This document shows, in pieces, positions 1 through 5,638 of a stretch of DNA of 5,638 nucleotides. The DNA is taken from contig DNGN01000069.1 in NCBI GenBank assembly GCA_003486225.1, forward strand, positions 1-5,638. Reading direction: 5' to 3'. Source of the DNA: Chloroflexota bacterium. GTDB lineage: Bacteria > Chloroflexota > Anaerolineae > Anaerolineales > UBA11579. Each line of letters begins with the position of its first letter. Within the stretch, counting starts at the first letter, position 1. The notes beneath the pieces were generated by a model. It ran no database searches and was not told where the DNA came from. It saw only the letters and a program-made list of their open reading frames with translations. A program made the position numbers and the translations under genes.

Positions 1-1
1 G

Positions 2-493
2 GCGGTTTTTTTGTTTTTTGTGTTCACCCTGGTGGCCCTGATGGTTTGGATCGCTGGCAGGCTGCCCCTGACGATTCCCTTGGTACAAAGAATCATGGCA
101 GACCGGACGCAGTTACCGTGGATGATGTACGGCAGTTCTATGGTGCTGGTCATGTTGAATTATGATGAAGTCCAGGTCAGCGGATTGGCCGTGTTGTCTT
201 CTGTGGCGATGCTGGCCGGGGGTTGGGCGTACCTAAGAGCTGGCAAGGCGCATGCAGGCATGCTTGCCTTGTTGGTCGGAACCACAATCGCGCTGCTGGC
301 CGCGCTGGCCGCCAACCTGCGGTATTCGATCATTCCTTTGCCGCCCGATATCATGGTTGGAGGGTATGCTTTCAGCCGGGTAGCCGTATATTTATCCCTG
401 ACCTGGATCATGTGTATGCTGATGATCTATCTGCCTTTTGGGGTCAGGTTTTGGTTTGGGCAGGATGCCGCGCTGTCACCTGGCAAAGGGTAG
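2..493 (+). CDS. Multi-pass membrane protein, C-terminal part (partial at window edge)
   Basis: The reading frame is already open at base 2 (codons GCG GTT TTT TTG) and runs to a TAG at 491-493. The TTG at base 11 lies inside a hydrophobic run and is probably an internal Leu, so the true start is outside the window. Counting from that TTG, about five hydrophobic segments are visible, at roughly residues 1-15, 36-51, 57-75, 82-103 and 121-143. They are joined by short polar loops, and the protein ends in a short polar tail. This is an integral inner-membrane protein. I recognise no family, no catalytic motif and no transporter signature, so no function is given. It is followed by about 120 bp without a gene and then by an RNase D gene with its own -10 box, so the two need not be functionally linked. 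The membrane call is firm; the identity is unknown. Confidence 0.75.
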   Translation, partial: AVFLFFVFTLVALMVWIAGRLPLTIPLVQRIMADRTQLPWMMYGSSMVLVMLNYDEVQVSGLAVLSSVAMLAGGWAYLRAGKAHAGMLALLVGTTIALLAALAANLRYSIIPLPPDIMVGGYAFSRVAVYLSLTWIMCMLMIYLPFGVRFWFGQDAALSPGKG

Positions 494-504
494 CCTGTGG
501 CGCT

Positions 505-518
505 TTTGGTGCGCCAAA
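505..518. repeat. Inverted repeat TTTGG-TGCG-CCAAA (copy 1)
   Basis: This is a perfect 5-bp dyad with a 4-nt centre, 11 nt after the stop codon of the membrane protein gene and 80 bp before the -10 box of the RNase D promoter. A copy differing at one central base lies at 3216-3229. No T-tract follows, so it is not a standard intrinsic terminator. It could be an operator half-site pair or a small RNA hairpin with a UGCG (YNMG-type) loop. A 5-bp dyad on its own is weak evidence. Confidence 0.3.
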
Positions 519-598
519 TAGATACGTTTCAAGATGGATATCAGGGGATCAGGTCAAGATTATTCTTTAAAATCTGTGTCGTAGGAAAAAAGCTGTAC

Positions 599-604
599 TA
601 TAAT
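599..604 (+). promoter_or_regulatory. -10 box (TATAAT) of the RNase D promoter
   Basis: A perfect TATAAT ends 9 nt before the ATG at 614. A transcription start at the usual distance of about 7 nt from the box falls near base 611, leaving a leader of only a few nucleotides. I find no recognisable -35 hexamer at 16-19 bp spacing and no exact extended -10 TGn. No Shine-Dalgarno sequence lies between the box and the ATG. Confidence 0.6.
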
Positions 605-613
605 AGCCTCAGT

Positions 614-1744
614 ATGGCCCAAAAACACATTACGCCTAAATTGATTACAAAGCAAGACGACCTGGATCGTCTGGTAGATATTTTACACACCCAGCCCATT
701 GTGGCTGTAGATACCGAATCCAATAGCCTCTTTGCTTATCGGGAAAAAGTTTGCCTGATTCAATTCTCCATCCCCGGCAAAGATTTTCTTGTTGATCCGC
801 TTGCTTTGTATGACATCGCCAAACTGGGGACAATATTTTCGAATCCCGAGATTGAAAAAGTATTTCATGCTGCCGAATATGATTTGCTCACCTTGCAGCG
901 TGATTTTGGTTTCAGGTTCAGCAATCTTTTTGACACTATGGTCGCTGCCCGCATTCTGAGCCGCAAGCGGGTTGGATTGAGCAGTTTGCTGCAAGAAGAG
1001 TTTGGCGTTGAACTGGAAAAGAAATACCAGCGAGCCGATTGGGGTAAGCGCCCCTTACCGCGTCCGATGTTGGAATACGCCAGTTTGGATACCCATTATC
1101 TGATCCGGTTGCGCAACCTGATGGCCGCCCAGCTTGAAAAAAGGAGCCGCTGGCCCATTGCCAGGGAGGATTTTTCCCGCCTGACCCAGGTGAATGGGAC
1201 GCCTCCAGAACCACATGGTGTGGATGTATGGCGAGTGAGCGGAGTGTACGATCTCAAACCGGAACAAATCACCATCCTCAAGTTTCTGGTGGAATACCGG
1301 GAAGAGCGCGCTCAGAGCCTCGACCAGCCGTTATTCAAGGTCATCGGAGATAAAACCCTGATCGCGGTTGCCGAAAATGCCCCCGAATCCCTGCAAGAAC
1401 TCGCGGAACTGCCTGGCATGACATCTGGGCAAATCCGGCGTCATGGCAAGGCTCTGCTGCGGGCGGTCCAGGAGGGGCAGCAAGAGGCTCCCATAAAACG
1501 TCCACGGACTGCTTACCTGGACGAGCGGGTGGTCAATTTGATCGAAGCGCTGCGTAATTGGCGCAAGCTAAAAGCCCGAAAGATTGGGGTGGAATCAGAT
1601 ATTGTCCTGCCGCGCGATGTGCTGGAAAAAATTGGGCATGCCATGCCAAAATCCAGGGAAGCACTGGCAGAACTGATGAAAGACGTTCCCTGGCGTTTTC
1701 AGGAATATGGGGAGCAGATCTTCCAGATTACGCAAGAATATTAA
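614..1744 (+). CDS. rnd: Ribonuclease D (DEDDy 3'-5' exoribonuclease with two HRDC domains)
   Basis: RNase D trims 3' ends of tRNA precursors and other small structured RNAs in the cytoplasm using two metal ions. The 376-aa product matches the usual length (about 375 aa in E. coli). Exo I is VDTES (D33, E35), Exo II is HAAEYD (D90), and Exo III is YASLD (Y155, D159), so all DEDDy residues are present. The family-typical segment W143..RPLPRPMLEYA precedes Exo III. A first HRDC domain spans about residues 213-288 and a second about 300-375, giving the classical RNase D layout. I chose ATG 614 because it places D33 where the family has it. A GTG at 497 would add 39 residues with no resemblance to the family, and the TATAAT box lies inside that extension. 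The gene is followed after 49 bp by a beta-CASP RNase gene, probably in the same operon. Confidence 0.92.
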   Translation: MAQKHITPKLITKQDDLDRLVDILHTQPIVAVDTESNSLFAYREKVCLIQFSIPGKDFLVDPLALYDIAKLGTIFSNPEIEKVFHAAEYDLLTLQRDFGFRFSNLFDTMVAARILSRKRVGLSSLLQEEFGVELEKKYQRADWGKRPLPRPMLEYASLDTHYLIRLRNLMAAQLEKRSRWPIAREDFSRLTQVNGTPPEPHGVDVWRVSGVYDLKPEQITILKFLVEYREERAQSLDQPLFKVIGDKTLIAVAENAPESLQELAELPGMTSGQIRRHGKALLRAVQEGQQEAPIKRPRTAYLDERVVNLIEALRNWRKLKARKIGVESDIVLPRDVLEKIGHAMPKSREALAELMKDVPWRFQEYGEQIFQITQEY

Positions 1745-1780
1745 CCTCTTCGAAACATTCGGTTCAAACCCAATCTGATC

Positions 1781-1786
1781 AAAGGA
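1781..1786 (+). promoter_or_regulatory. Shine-Dalgarno site (AAAGGA) of the beta-CASP RNase gene
   Basis: AAAGGA lies 7 nt before the ATG at 1794, a good distance for ribosome binding. It fixes this start and suggests translation from an internal position of a two-gene mRNA. It is the only one of the four complete genes here with a clear Shine-Dalgarno site. Confidence 0.7.
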
Positions 1787-1793
1787 TGGTTCT

Positions 1794-3191
1794 ATGGAGA
1801 TTCATTTTTGGGGTGCGGCACGCACAGTTACCGGTTCAGCCCATTACCTGCAGGTCAATGGGCACACGATTCTGCTTGATTGCGGGTTGTTCCAGGGAAG
1901 ACGGAAGGACACCTACACCGTAAACCGTGCTTTCCGGTTTCCTCCTGCAACCATCGATGCTGTTTTACTCTCACACGCCCACATTGATCACAGCGGAAAC
2001 CTGCCCAATCTGGTCAAACACGGTTATCAGGGCCGGATTTATGCCACTCCTTCTACCGTTAACCTGTGCCAGATCATGCTCAAGGATTCAGCGCATATCC
2101 AGGAATCAGATGTGCGCTATGTGAATAAGCGGCGGCAAGCCAAAGGCCAGCCCTTGGTGGAGCCCCTCTATAATCAGGATGATGCCCAGGTGGCCATTGA
2201 TCGTTTGGAGAAGGTGGAATATAACACGCCTTTTGAAGTCGTCCCAGGGGTACGGGCATCTTTTGTAGAAGCGGGTCATATTTTAGGCTCCGCGGCCATC
2301 GTGCTGGATATTCAAGAGAAAGGCCGTGAATACCGATTGTGGTTTTCTGGGGATATTGGGCGGCCAAATATGCCGATCCTCAAAGACCCGGTCATGCCGT
2401 TTGATGCGGATTTCCTGATCATGGAAAGCACATATGGGGATAAGCCACACCCATCCTACCAGCGAGCTTGTGAAGAGCTCAACCAGGTGCTGAGCAAGAC
2501 CCTGGGCCGGGGGGGCAAGGTGATCATCCCCGCCTTTGCTGTCGGTCGTACCCAGGAACTGGTGTATGCCATTCACCGTATGATGGATGCGGGAGATATT
2601 CCCGATGTACCTGTTTTTGTGGATAGCCCACTGGCCGTCAATGCCACCGATGTCTTCCTGTTGCGCCCGCAAGATTTTGACCGGGAAGCCATCGAGATGA
2701 TGCGTGATGATGTCCATCGCGGGGCCCTGGGCTTTGATCGGCTGACCTATGTCCGTTCGGTGGAAGAATCAAAAGCATTGAATACCCGGAAGGACCCGAT
2801 GATCATTATCTCGGCATCCGGGATGATGGAAGTAGGCCGTGTTCTGCACCACCTGCGTCATAATATCCACAACCCCAAAAATACCCTGCTGATTGTTTCC
2901 TGGCAGGCACCGCATACCTTGGGGCGCAAGATGATGCAGGGCGTTAAACAGGTGAAAATCTACGGCGAGGTTTATGAGAATAAGATCGAGGTGCGCAGCA
3001 TACAAGGTTTTTCTGCTCATGCAGGGCAGGAATTGCTGGTTGATTATGCAATGAGTTTACAAGGCCGGGTTAAAGAGGTTTTCCTGGTACATGGCGAAAA
3101 ACGCGGCGCCGATCCATTAAAAGCCATATTGAAGCAGAAGGGATTCAAAAACATCCATTTCCCGAACCGAAACGATACGTTTGATCTTTAG
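1794..3191 (+). CDS. Metallo-beta-lactamase-fold beta-CASP ribonuclease (YSH1/CPSF73-like, TTHA0252 type)
   Basis: This 465-aa protein is a predicted zinc-dependent RNA-cleaving enzyme of the bacterial beta-CASP group related to CPSF73/YSH1. Its substrates in bacteria are poorly defined. Metal-binding motif 2 is HAHIDH (H61, H63, D65, H66), motif 3 is H162 in GHILGSA, and motif 4 is D187 in FSGDIGR. The beta-CASP motifs are A (E211 in MESTYG), B (H409 in GFSAHAG) and C (H433 in LVHGEK), so every expected catalytic residue is present. The beta-CASP insert covers about residues 215-400 and includes the family-typical IPAFAVGRTQE (245-255) and SASGMMEVGR (340-349). No N-terminal KH domain and no RNase J-type C-terminal domain are present, which separates it from archaeal aCPSF1 and from RNase J. 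The start is supported by a Shine-Dalgarno site. The gene is 49 bp downstream of the RNase D gene with no visible terminator between, so joint transcription is likely. Confidence 0.92.
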   Translation: MEIHFWGAARTVTGSAHYLQVNGHTILLDCGLFQGRRKDTYTVNRAFRFPPATIDAVLLSHAHIDHSGNLPNLVKHGYQGRIYATPSTVNLCQIMLKDSAHIQESDVRYVNKRRQAKGQPLVEPLYNQDDAQVAIDRLEKVEYNTPFEVVPGVRASFVEAGHILGSAAIVLDIQEKGREYRLWFSGDIGRPNMPILKDPVMPFDADFLIMESTYGDKPHPSYQRACEELNQVLSKTLGRGGKVIIPAFAVGRTQELVYAIHRMMDAGDIPDVPVFVDSPLAVNATDVFLLRPQDFDREAIEMMRDDVHRGALGFDRLTYVRSVEESKALNTRKDPMIIISASGMMEVGRVLHHLRHNIHNPKNTLLIVSWQAPHTLGRKMMQGVKQVKIYGEVYENKIEVRSIQGFSAHAGQELLVDYAMSLQGRVKEVFLVHGEKRGADPLKAILKQKGFKNIHFPNRNDTFDL

Positions 3192-3215
3192 CCGGACGCT
3201 TTAATATTTGTGCTG

Positions 3216-3229
3216 TTTGGTGAGCCAAA
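3216..3229. repeat. Inverted repeat TTTGG-TGAG-CCAAA (copy 2)
   Basis: This is a perfect 5-bp dyad with a 4-nt centre, 24 nt after the stop of the beta-CASP RNase gene and 75 bp before the -10 box of the next promoter. It differs by one central base from the copy at 505-518. It is followed by a C-rich stretch, not a T-tract, so it is not a standard terminator. Its function is unknown: operator, weak terminator and chance are all possible. Confidence 0.3.
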
Positions 3230-3281
3230 ATCCTCCCCCCGCAAGCGCGTACTTGCCAGGCTCAGCCAGTTGCTATTTCCT

Positions 3282-3310
3282 TTGCATGCTTTCCTAAAAC
3301 GTGCCATAAT
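3282..3310 (+). promoter_or_regulatory. Promoter of the AlbA_2/ATPase gene (-35 TTGCAT, -10 CATAAT)
   Basis: TTGCAT (3282-3287, 3 of 6 matches to TTGACA) and CATAAT (3305-3310, 5 of 6 matches to TATAAT) are separated by 17 bp. The -10 box ends 6 nt before the ATG at 3317, so the predicted transcription start coincides with the A of the start codon. There is no Shine-Dalgarno sequence. The predicted mRNA is leaderless. Confidence 0.6.
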
Positions 3311-3316
3311 GTTTTT

Positions 3317-4726
3317 ATGTCCGATCCCCACGCCAGCTACGAAAATATCCTTGCCCTGATAGCCAAGGGAAAGGGTCCCCACCTGCATTGGTTCCCGGAA
3401 GCTGCCAGCCTGAGCGAACTCTCTGAAACCCTGGCTGCCATGGCCAATATGCAGGGGGGCAAAGTGCTGCTGGGCGTCTCTCCGCGCACAGGCAATATCC
3501 AGGGCGTAAAAGACGTGGAACGGGTGATTGATCTGGTTTTTCAGGCATCCTTGTTGGTGGACCCTGTCCTGGTACTGCCTGTGCCGGTGGTCCAGCACCT
3601 GGCTGGAAAGCAAGTAGTGATGGTGAGTATCCCGGATGGACTGCCCAATGTTTACCACCTGCAAGGGCGCTATCTGGCGCGAGATGGACACCATAATGTA
3701 CCCTTCCCGGCACGCCAGTTGAGAGAGCTGCTGGTCGCACGCGGCGTGCTGCAGTTCGAATCCCGCCTTGCGCCAGACGCCGGGCTGGATGATCTGGACG
3801 CAGATCAAATTGAGGCTTATCTCAAAGCCCTCAACCGGCCAGATGAGGATTGGAAGCAGACCCTGTTGGTGCGCGGCTGCCTGGCAAAAGATGGCGCGGT
3901 TTTACGGCCCACTTATGCTGCTTTGCTGCTTTTTGGTAAGCACCCTCAGCGTTGGCTTCCGAATGCCACCATATTAGCTGCCCGTTTCCCGGGGATTTCT
4001 TTTTCTGACGAATTTTTGCGCCAGGATATCTCCGGTACCTTACCGCAGCAGCTGCGCCAGGCCGAAACCTTTCTGCAAGACAACCTGCGCAGCGTGGTGC
4101 GGATGGTCGGCCTGACCCACCAGGATACCCCAGAATATCCCTACAGCGCGGTGCGCGAACTGCTGGTCAATGCCGTGGCGCACCGGGATTACAATCAGCA
4201 GGGTGACAACATTCACCTGTATCTTTTTTCAGACCGCTTGGAAGTCCATTCCCCTGGCGAATTGCCAGGACCGGTAAACCTGGGCAATCTGCTTAAAGCC
4301 CGATTCTCGCGTAACGCTGTCATTGTGCAGGTGCTCTCAGATCTGGGATTTGTCGAGCGCCTGGGATATGGGCTCAACCGGGTTGTGACGGCCATGCGGC
4401 AGAACGGCCTGCGTGCTCCGCATTTCGAAGAAGTCGGCGGTGCATTCAGGGTGACATTGTATGGGCAGCCTTTTCAGGCCCAAGCGCTGCCAGACCTCAC
4501 TCCTTTCCAGGCCATGGACCTGAATTCCCGGCAAATGCAGGCACTGGATTTTCTCGCTCAAAACCCGCGCATCACCAGCAGCGATTACCAGGAACTTTGT
4601 CCCCAGGTCCATTCTGAGACCCTGCGCCGTGATTTTGCGGACCTGGTCAAGAAGGGGGTGCTGATCAAGATGGGCAGCAAACGCGCTACCTATTACATTC
4701 TGCGCACCAGCGGCAAACCTGGATGA
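3317..4726 (+). CDS. AlbA_2 (Schlafen-type) domain / GHKL-like ATP-binding protein with winged helix
   Basis: This 469-aa protein belongs to the group often named ATP-binding protein or RecG-related transcriptional regulator; its cellular role is not established. The N-terminal AlbA_2 domain (about residues 12-140) shows the ANMQGGKVLLGV core (43-54) and ends in RYLARDGHHNVP (118-129). The middle domain (about 235-385) is a HATPase_c_4-like fold, with the N-box-like ELLVNAVAHRDY (281-292), HSPGELP (311-317) and a glycine-containing ERLGYGLNR (347-355). Residues about 402-463 form a predicted winged helix, with a SETLRRDFADLVKKG helix (433-447) followed by a wing ending in TYYIL. The start lies exactly at the predicted transcription start. 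The usual acidic ExK-type motif near residue 25 reads HLHWFPEA instead, so the Schlafen-like nuclease residues appear lost. It is transcribed toward the convergent hydrolase gene. A DNA-binding regulatory role is inferred from the domains. Confidence 0.85.
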   Translation: MSDPHASYENILALIAKGKGPHLHWFPEAASLSELSETLAAMANMQGGKVLLGVSPRTGNIQGVKDVERVIDLVFQASLLVDPVLVLPVPVVQHLAGKQVVMVSIPDGLPNVYHLQGRYLARDGHHNVPFPARQLRELLVARGVLQFESRLAPDAGLDDLDADQIEAYLKALNRPDEDWKQTLLVRGCLAKDGAVLRPTYAALLLFGKHPQRWLPNATILAARFPGISFSDEFLRQDISGTLPQQLRQAETFLQDNLRSVVRMVGLTHQDTPEYPYSAVRELLVNAVAHRDYNQQGDNIHLYLFSDRLEVHSPGELPGPVNLGNLLKARFSRNAVIVQVLSDLGFVERLGYGLNRVVTAMRQNGLRAPHFEEVGGAFRVTLYGQPFQAQALPDLTPFQAMDLNSRQMQALDFLAQNPRITSSDYQELCPQVHSETLRRDFADLVKKGVLIKMGSKRATYYILRTSGKPG

Positions 4727-4746
4727 AGCAGCCCTCTCTCAAACGC

Positions 4747-4774
4747 AAAGACCCGCAGAGGCGGGTCTTTTTTT
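4747..4774 (+). terminator. Rho-independent terminator, possibly bidirectional
   Basis: GACCCGC (4750-4756) pairs with GCGGGTC (4761-4767) around an AGAG loop. Flanking AAA/TTT can extend the stem to 10 bp, and a run of seven T (4768-4774) follows. It begins 20 nt after the stop of the AlbA_2 gene. Read on the minus strand, the same hairpin is followed by TTTGCGTTTG, so it may also stop transcription of the convergent hydrolase gene, less strongly. Confidence 0.9.
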
Positions 4775-4795
4775 GTGGTTTGGCGGTTTGCCAGC

Positions 4796-5539
4796 CTAGG
4801 GTTCAAATGATCGAAGAAAATCTACCGTGGCATTTACAATAAGAGTTTGTTGTTCCTGGCGAGTGATTTCTGGAGGGTTGTCCCGGTTTTGAGCGCCGTA
4901 AAACCCGAACTGGGCATGGTTGGCCCCTTCAAGGGCAAGATAGCGGGTTTCCTCTGGCAGCAGTTCGAACCTGCGCTCGATCTTGCGCGGCGACGCGACG
5001 CCGTCCATCGTCCCGTACAAAGACAGCACAGGGATATCGCTGGCTGCCAGGGAATCTGAGTCGGCCGGGTAAGCCGCCCACAGCACCAGGCCTTGAACTT
5101 CATCCGGGTGAGTATAAACAAGCCGGGCAGCCATGGCTCCACCAAGGGAGTGCCCGCCGATTACCCAGGTTTCGATTCCAGGATAGGCCTCGATTACGTC
5201 CAGGGCTTTCTCGGGAGCCAGCACGGCTAGATTAAACGGCATAGGCACATTGACCACCAGGAAGCCCTGGGCTGCGATCTCGTGTAAGGGTGGGGCATAG
5301 GCCAGGTGATCAACATTACCGCCCGGGTAGAAGATAAAGCCGACTTTTGGTGATTGGTCTGTTGGTTGGAAGCTGACCCAACCATCTCGCACAACCAGCA
5401 CCCGATCCGAGGATTCCAGGTAGGCTTGAACTGCTGGCTCTGCGGAGTAGCTCGAACTGGCTGACCACACCATGCCTGCCACAATTATGGCAAGAACAAA
5501 TAAAGTGAAAACGATAAGGAGCTTTTTCCAAAGTTTCAT
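4796..5539 (-). CDS. Membrane-anchored alpha/beta hydrolase (Abhydrolase_5-like)
   Basis: This 247-aa protein begins with a basic MKLWKK followed by a hydrophobic helix (about residues 7-26). That is a signal anchor or uncleaved signal, so the catalytic domain probably faces outside the cytoplasmic membrane. No lipobox cysteine follows. The hydrolase fold spans about residues 65-245. The nucleophile elbow is GGHSLGG with S131, the likely acid is D179 in YGTMDG, and the likely base is H208 in ANHAQFG. The oxyanion strand reads FYPGGNVD (70-77). The C-terminal pattern NHAQFGFYGAQNRD (207-220), followed by an ITRQEQQ segment (225-231), is typical of this hydrolase subgroup. The substrate cannot be told from sequence; esterase or lipase-like activity is a guess. 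The gene is convergent with the AlbA_2 gene and has its own promoter with a -10 box 6 nt before the ATG. No antisense gene competes for this stretch. Confidence 0.88.
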   Translation of the reverse strand: MKLWKKLLIVFTLFVLAIIVAGMVWSASSSYSAEPAVQAYLESSDRVLVVRDGWVSFQPTDQSPKVGFIFYPGGNVDHLAYAPPLHEIAAQGFLVVNVPMPFNLAVLAPEKALDVIEAYPGIETWVIGGHSLGGAMAARLVYTHPDEVQGLVLWAAYPADSDSLAASDIPVLSLYGTMDGVASPRKIERRFELLPEETRYLALEGANHAQFGFYGAQNRDNPPEITRQEQQTLIVNATVDFLRSFEP

Positions 5540-5545
5540 GCGAGG

Positions 5546-5574
5546 ATTTTACCGGAGTTTTAAATTTTTCCCAA
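5546..5574 (-). promoter_or_regulatory. Promoter of the alpha/beta hydrolase gene (-35 TTGGGA, -10 TAAAAT)
   Basis: On the minus strand TTGGGA (5569-5574, 4 of 6 matches to TTGACA) and TAAAAT (5546-5551, 5 of 6 matches to TATAAT) are separated by 17 bp. The -10 box ends 6 nt before the ATG (5539), so the predicted transcription start is the A of that codon. There is no Shine-Dalgarno sequence, so a leaderless mRNA is predicted. The remaining bases to the window end (5575-5638) contain no feature I can support. Confidence 0.6.
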
Positions 5575-5638
5575 TAGCTGACTGACGATCGGTTTTTACG
5601 CATGAGTTAATGATATTGGCGCGGAACTGGGTGAAATT

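Noticed and set aside
505..518. Dyad after the membrane protein gene as an intrinsic terminator
   Set aside because: The stem is only 5 bp and no T-run follows. It is kept as an inverted repeat of unknown role.
223..570. 115-codon open frame overlapping the membrane protein gene in another plus-strand frame
   Set aside because: The overlapping frame encodes a coherent set of membrane helices, while this translation is rich in Arg, His, Trp and Cys and looks like an off-frame product.
2283..2717. 144-codon open frame on the minus strand inside the beta-CASP RNase gene
   Set aside because: It is fully contained in a well-supported gene on the other strand, and no domain is recognisable in its translation.
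3188..3808. 206-codon open frame on the minus strand overlapping the AlbA_2 gene and its upstream region
   Set aside because: It lies antisense to a gene with clear domains, its translation has no recognisable motif, and its amino-acid composition looks like a shadow frame. No promoter or Shine-Dalgarno site supports it.
3317..5539. AlbA_2 protein plus membrane hydrolase as a two-gene defence or toxin system
   Set aside because: The genes are convergent, have separate promoters and are divided by a strong terminator. No defence hallmark genes, phage genes or mobile element ends are nearby.
5610..5638. Possible start of a divergent plus-strand gene (ATG at 5610, open to the window end)
   Set aside because: Only nine full codons are visible. 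There is no -10 box at the leaderless position seen for the other genes and no Shine-Dalgarno site.

Overview
The window looks like an ordinary chromosomal stretch of a bacterium of moderate GC content. My best guess is a Chloroflexota lineage such as Anaerolineae. That rests on general protein style and on start codons sitting directly behind -10 boxes; no marker gene is present, so it is inference and weakly held. No mobile element, CRISPR array, tRNA or rRNA is visible.

Layout. (1) Bases 2-493 (+) hold the C-terminal part of an unrecognised multi-pass membrane protein cut by the window edge. (2) Bases 614-1744 (+) encode a full-length RNase D with a DEDDy exonuclease domain and two HRDC domains. 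It is followed 49 bp later by a beta-CASP metallo-beta-lactamase-fold RNase (1794-3191, +). The two probably form an operon for RNA maturation or decay. (3) Bases 3317-4726 (+) encode a Schlafen/AlbA_2-type protein with a GHKL-like ATP-binding domain and a C-terminal winged helix, a likely regulatory protein with its own promoter. (4) Bases 4796-5539 (-) encode a membrane-anchored alpha/beta hydrolase, convergent with the previous gene and separated from it by a strong hairpin terminator. (5) Bases 5540-5638 hold that gene's promoter and otherwise nothing I can support.

The most interesting shared signal is in transcription and translation starts. All three genes that begin a transcription unit have a near-consensus -10 box only 6-9 bp upstream of the ATG and no Shine-Dalgarno sequence, which predicts leaderless mRNAs. 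The only operon-internal gene (the beta-CASP RNase) has a clear Shine-Dalgarno sequence. In addition, two almost identical 14-bp inverted repeats (TTTGG-TGMG-CCAAA) lie 75-80 bp upstream of the -10 boxes of two of these promoters. I see no convincing undescribed multi-gene system here.
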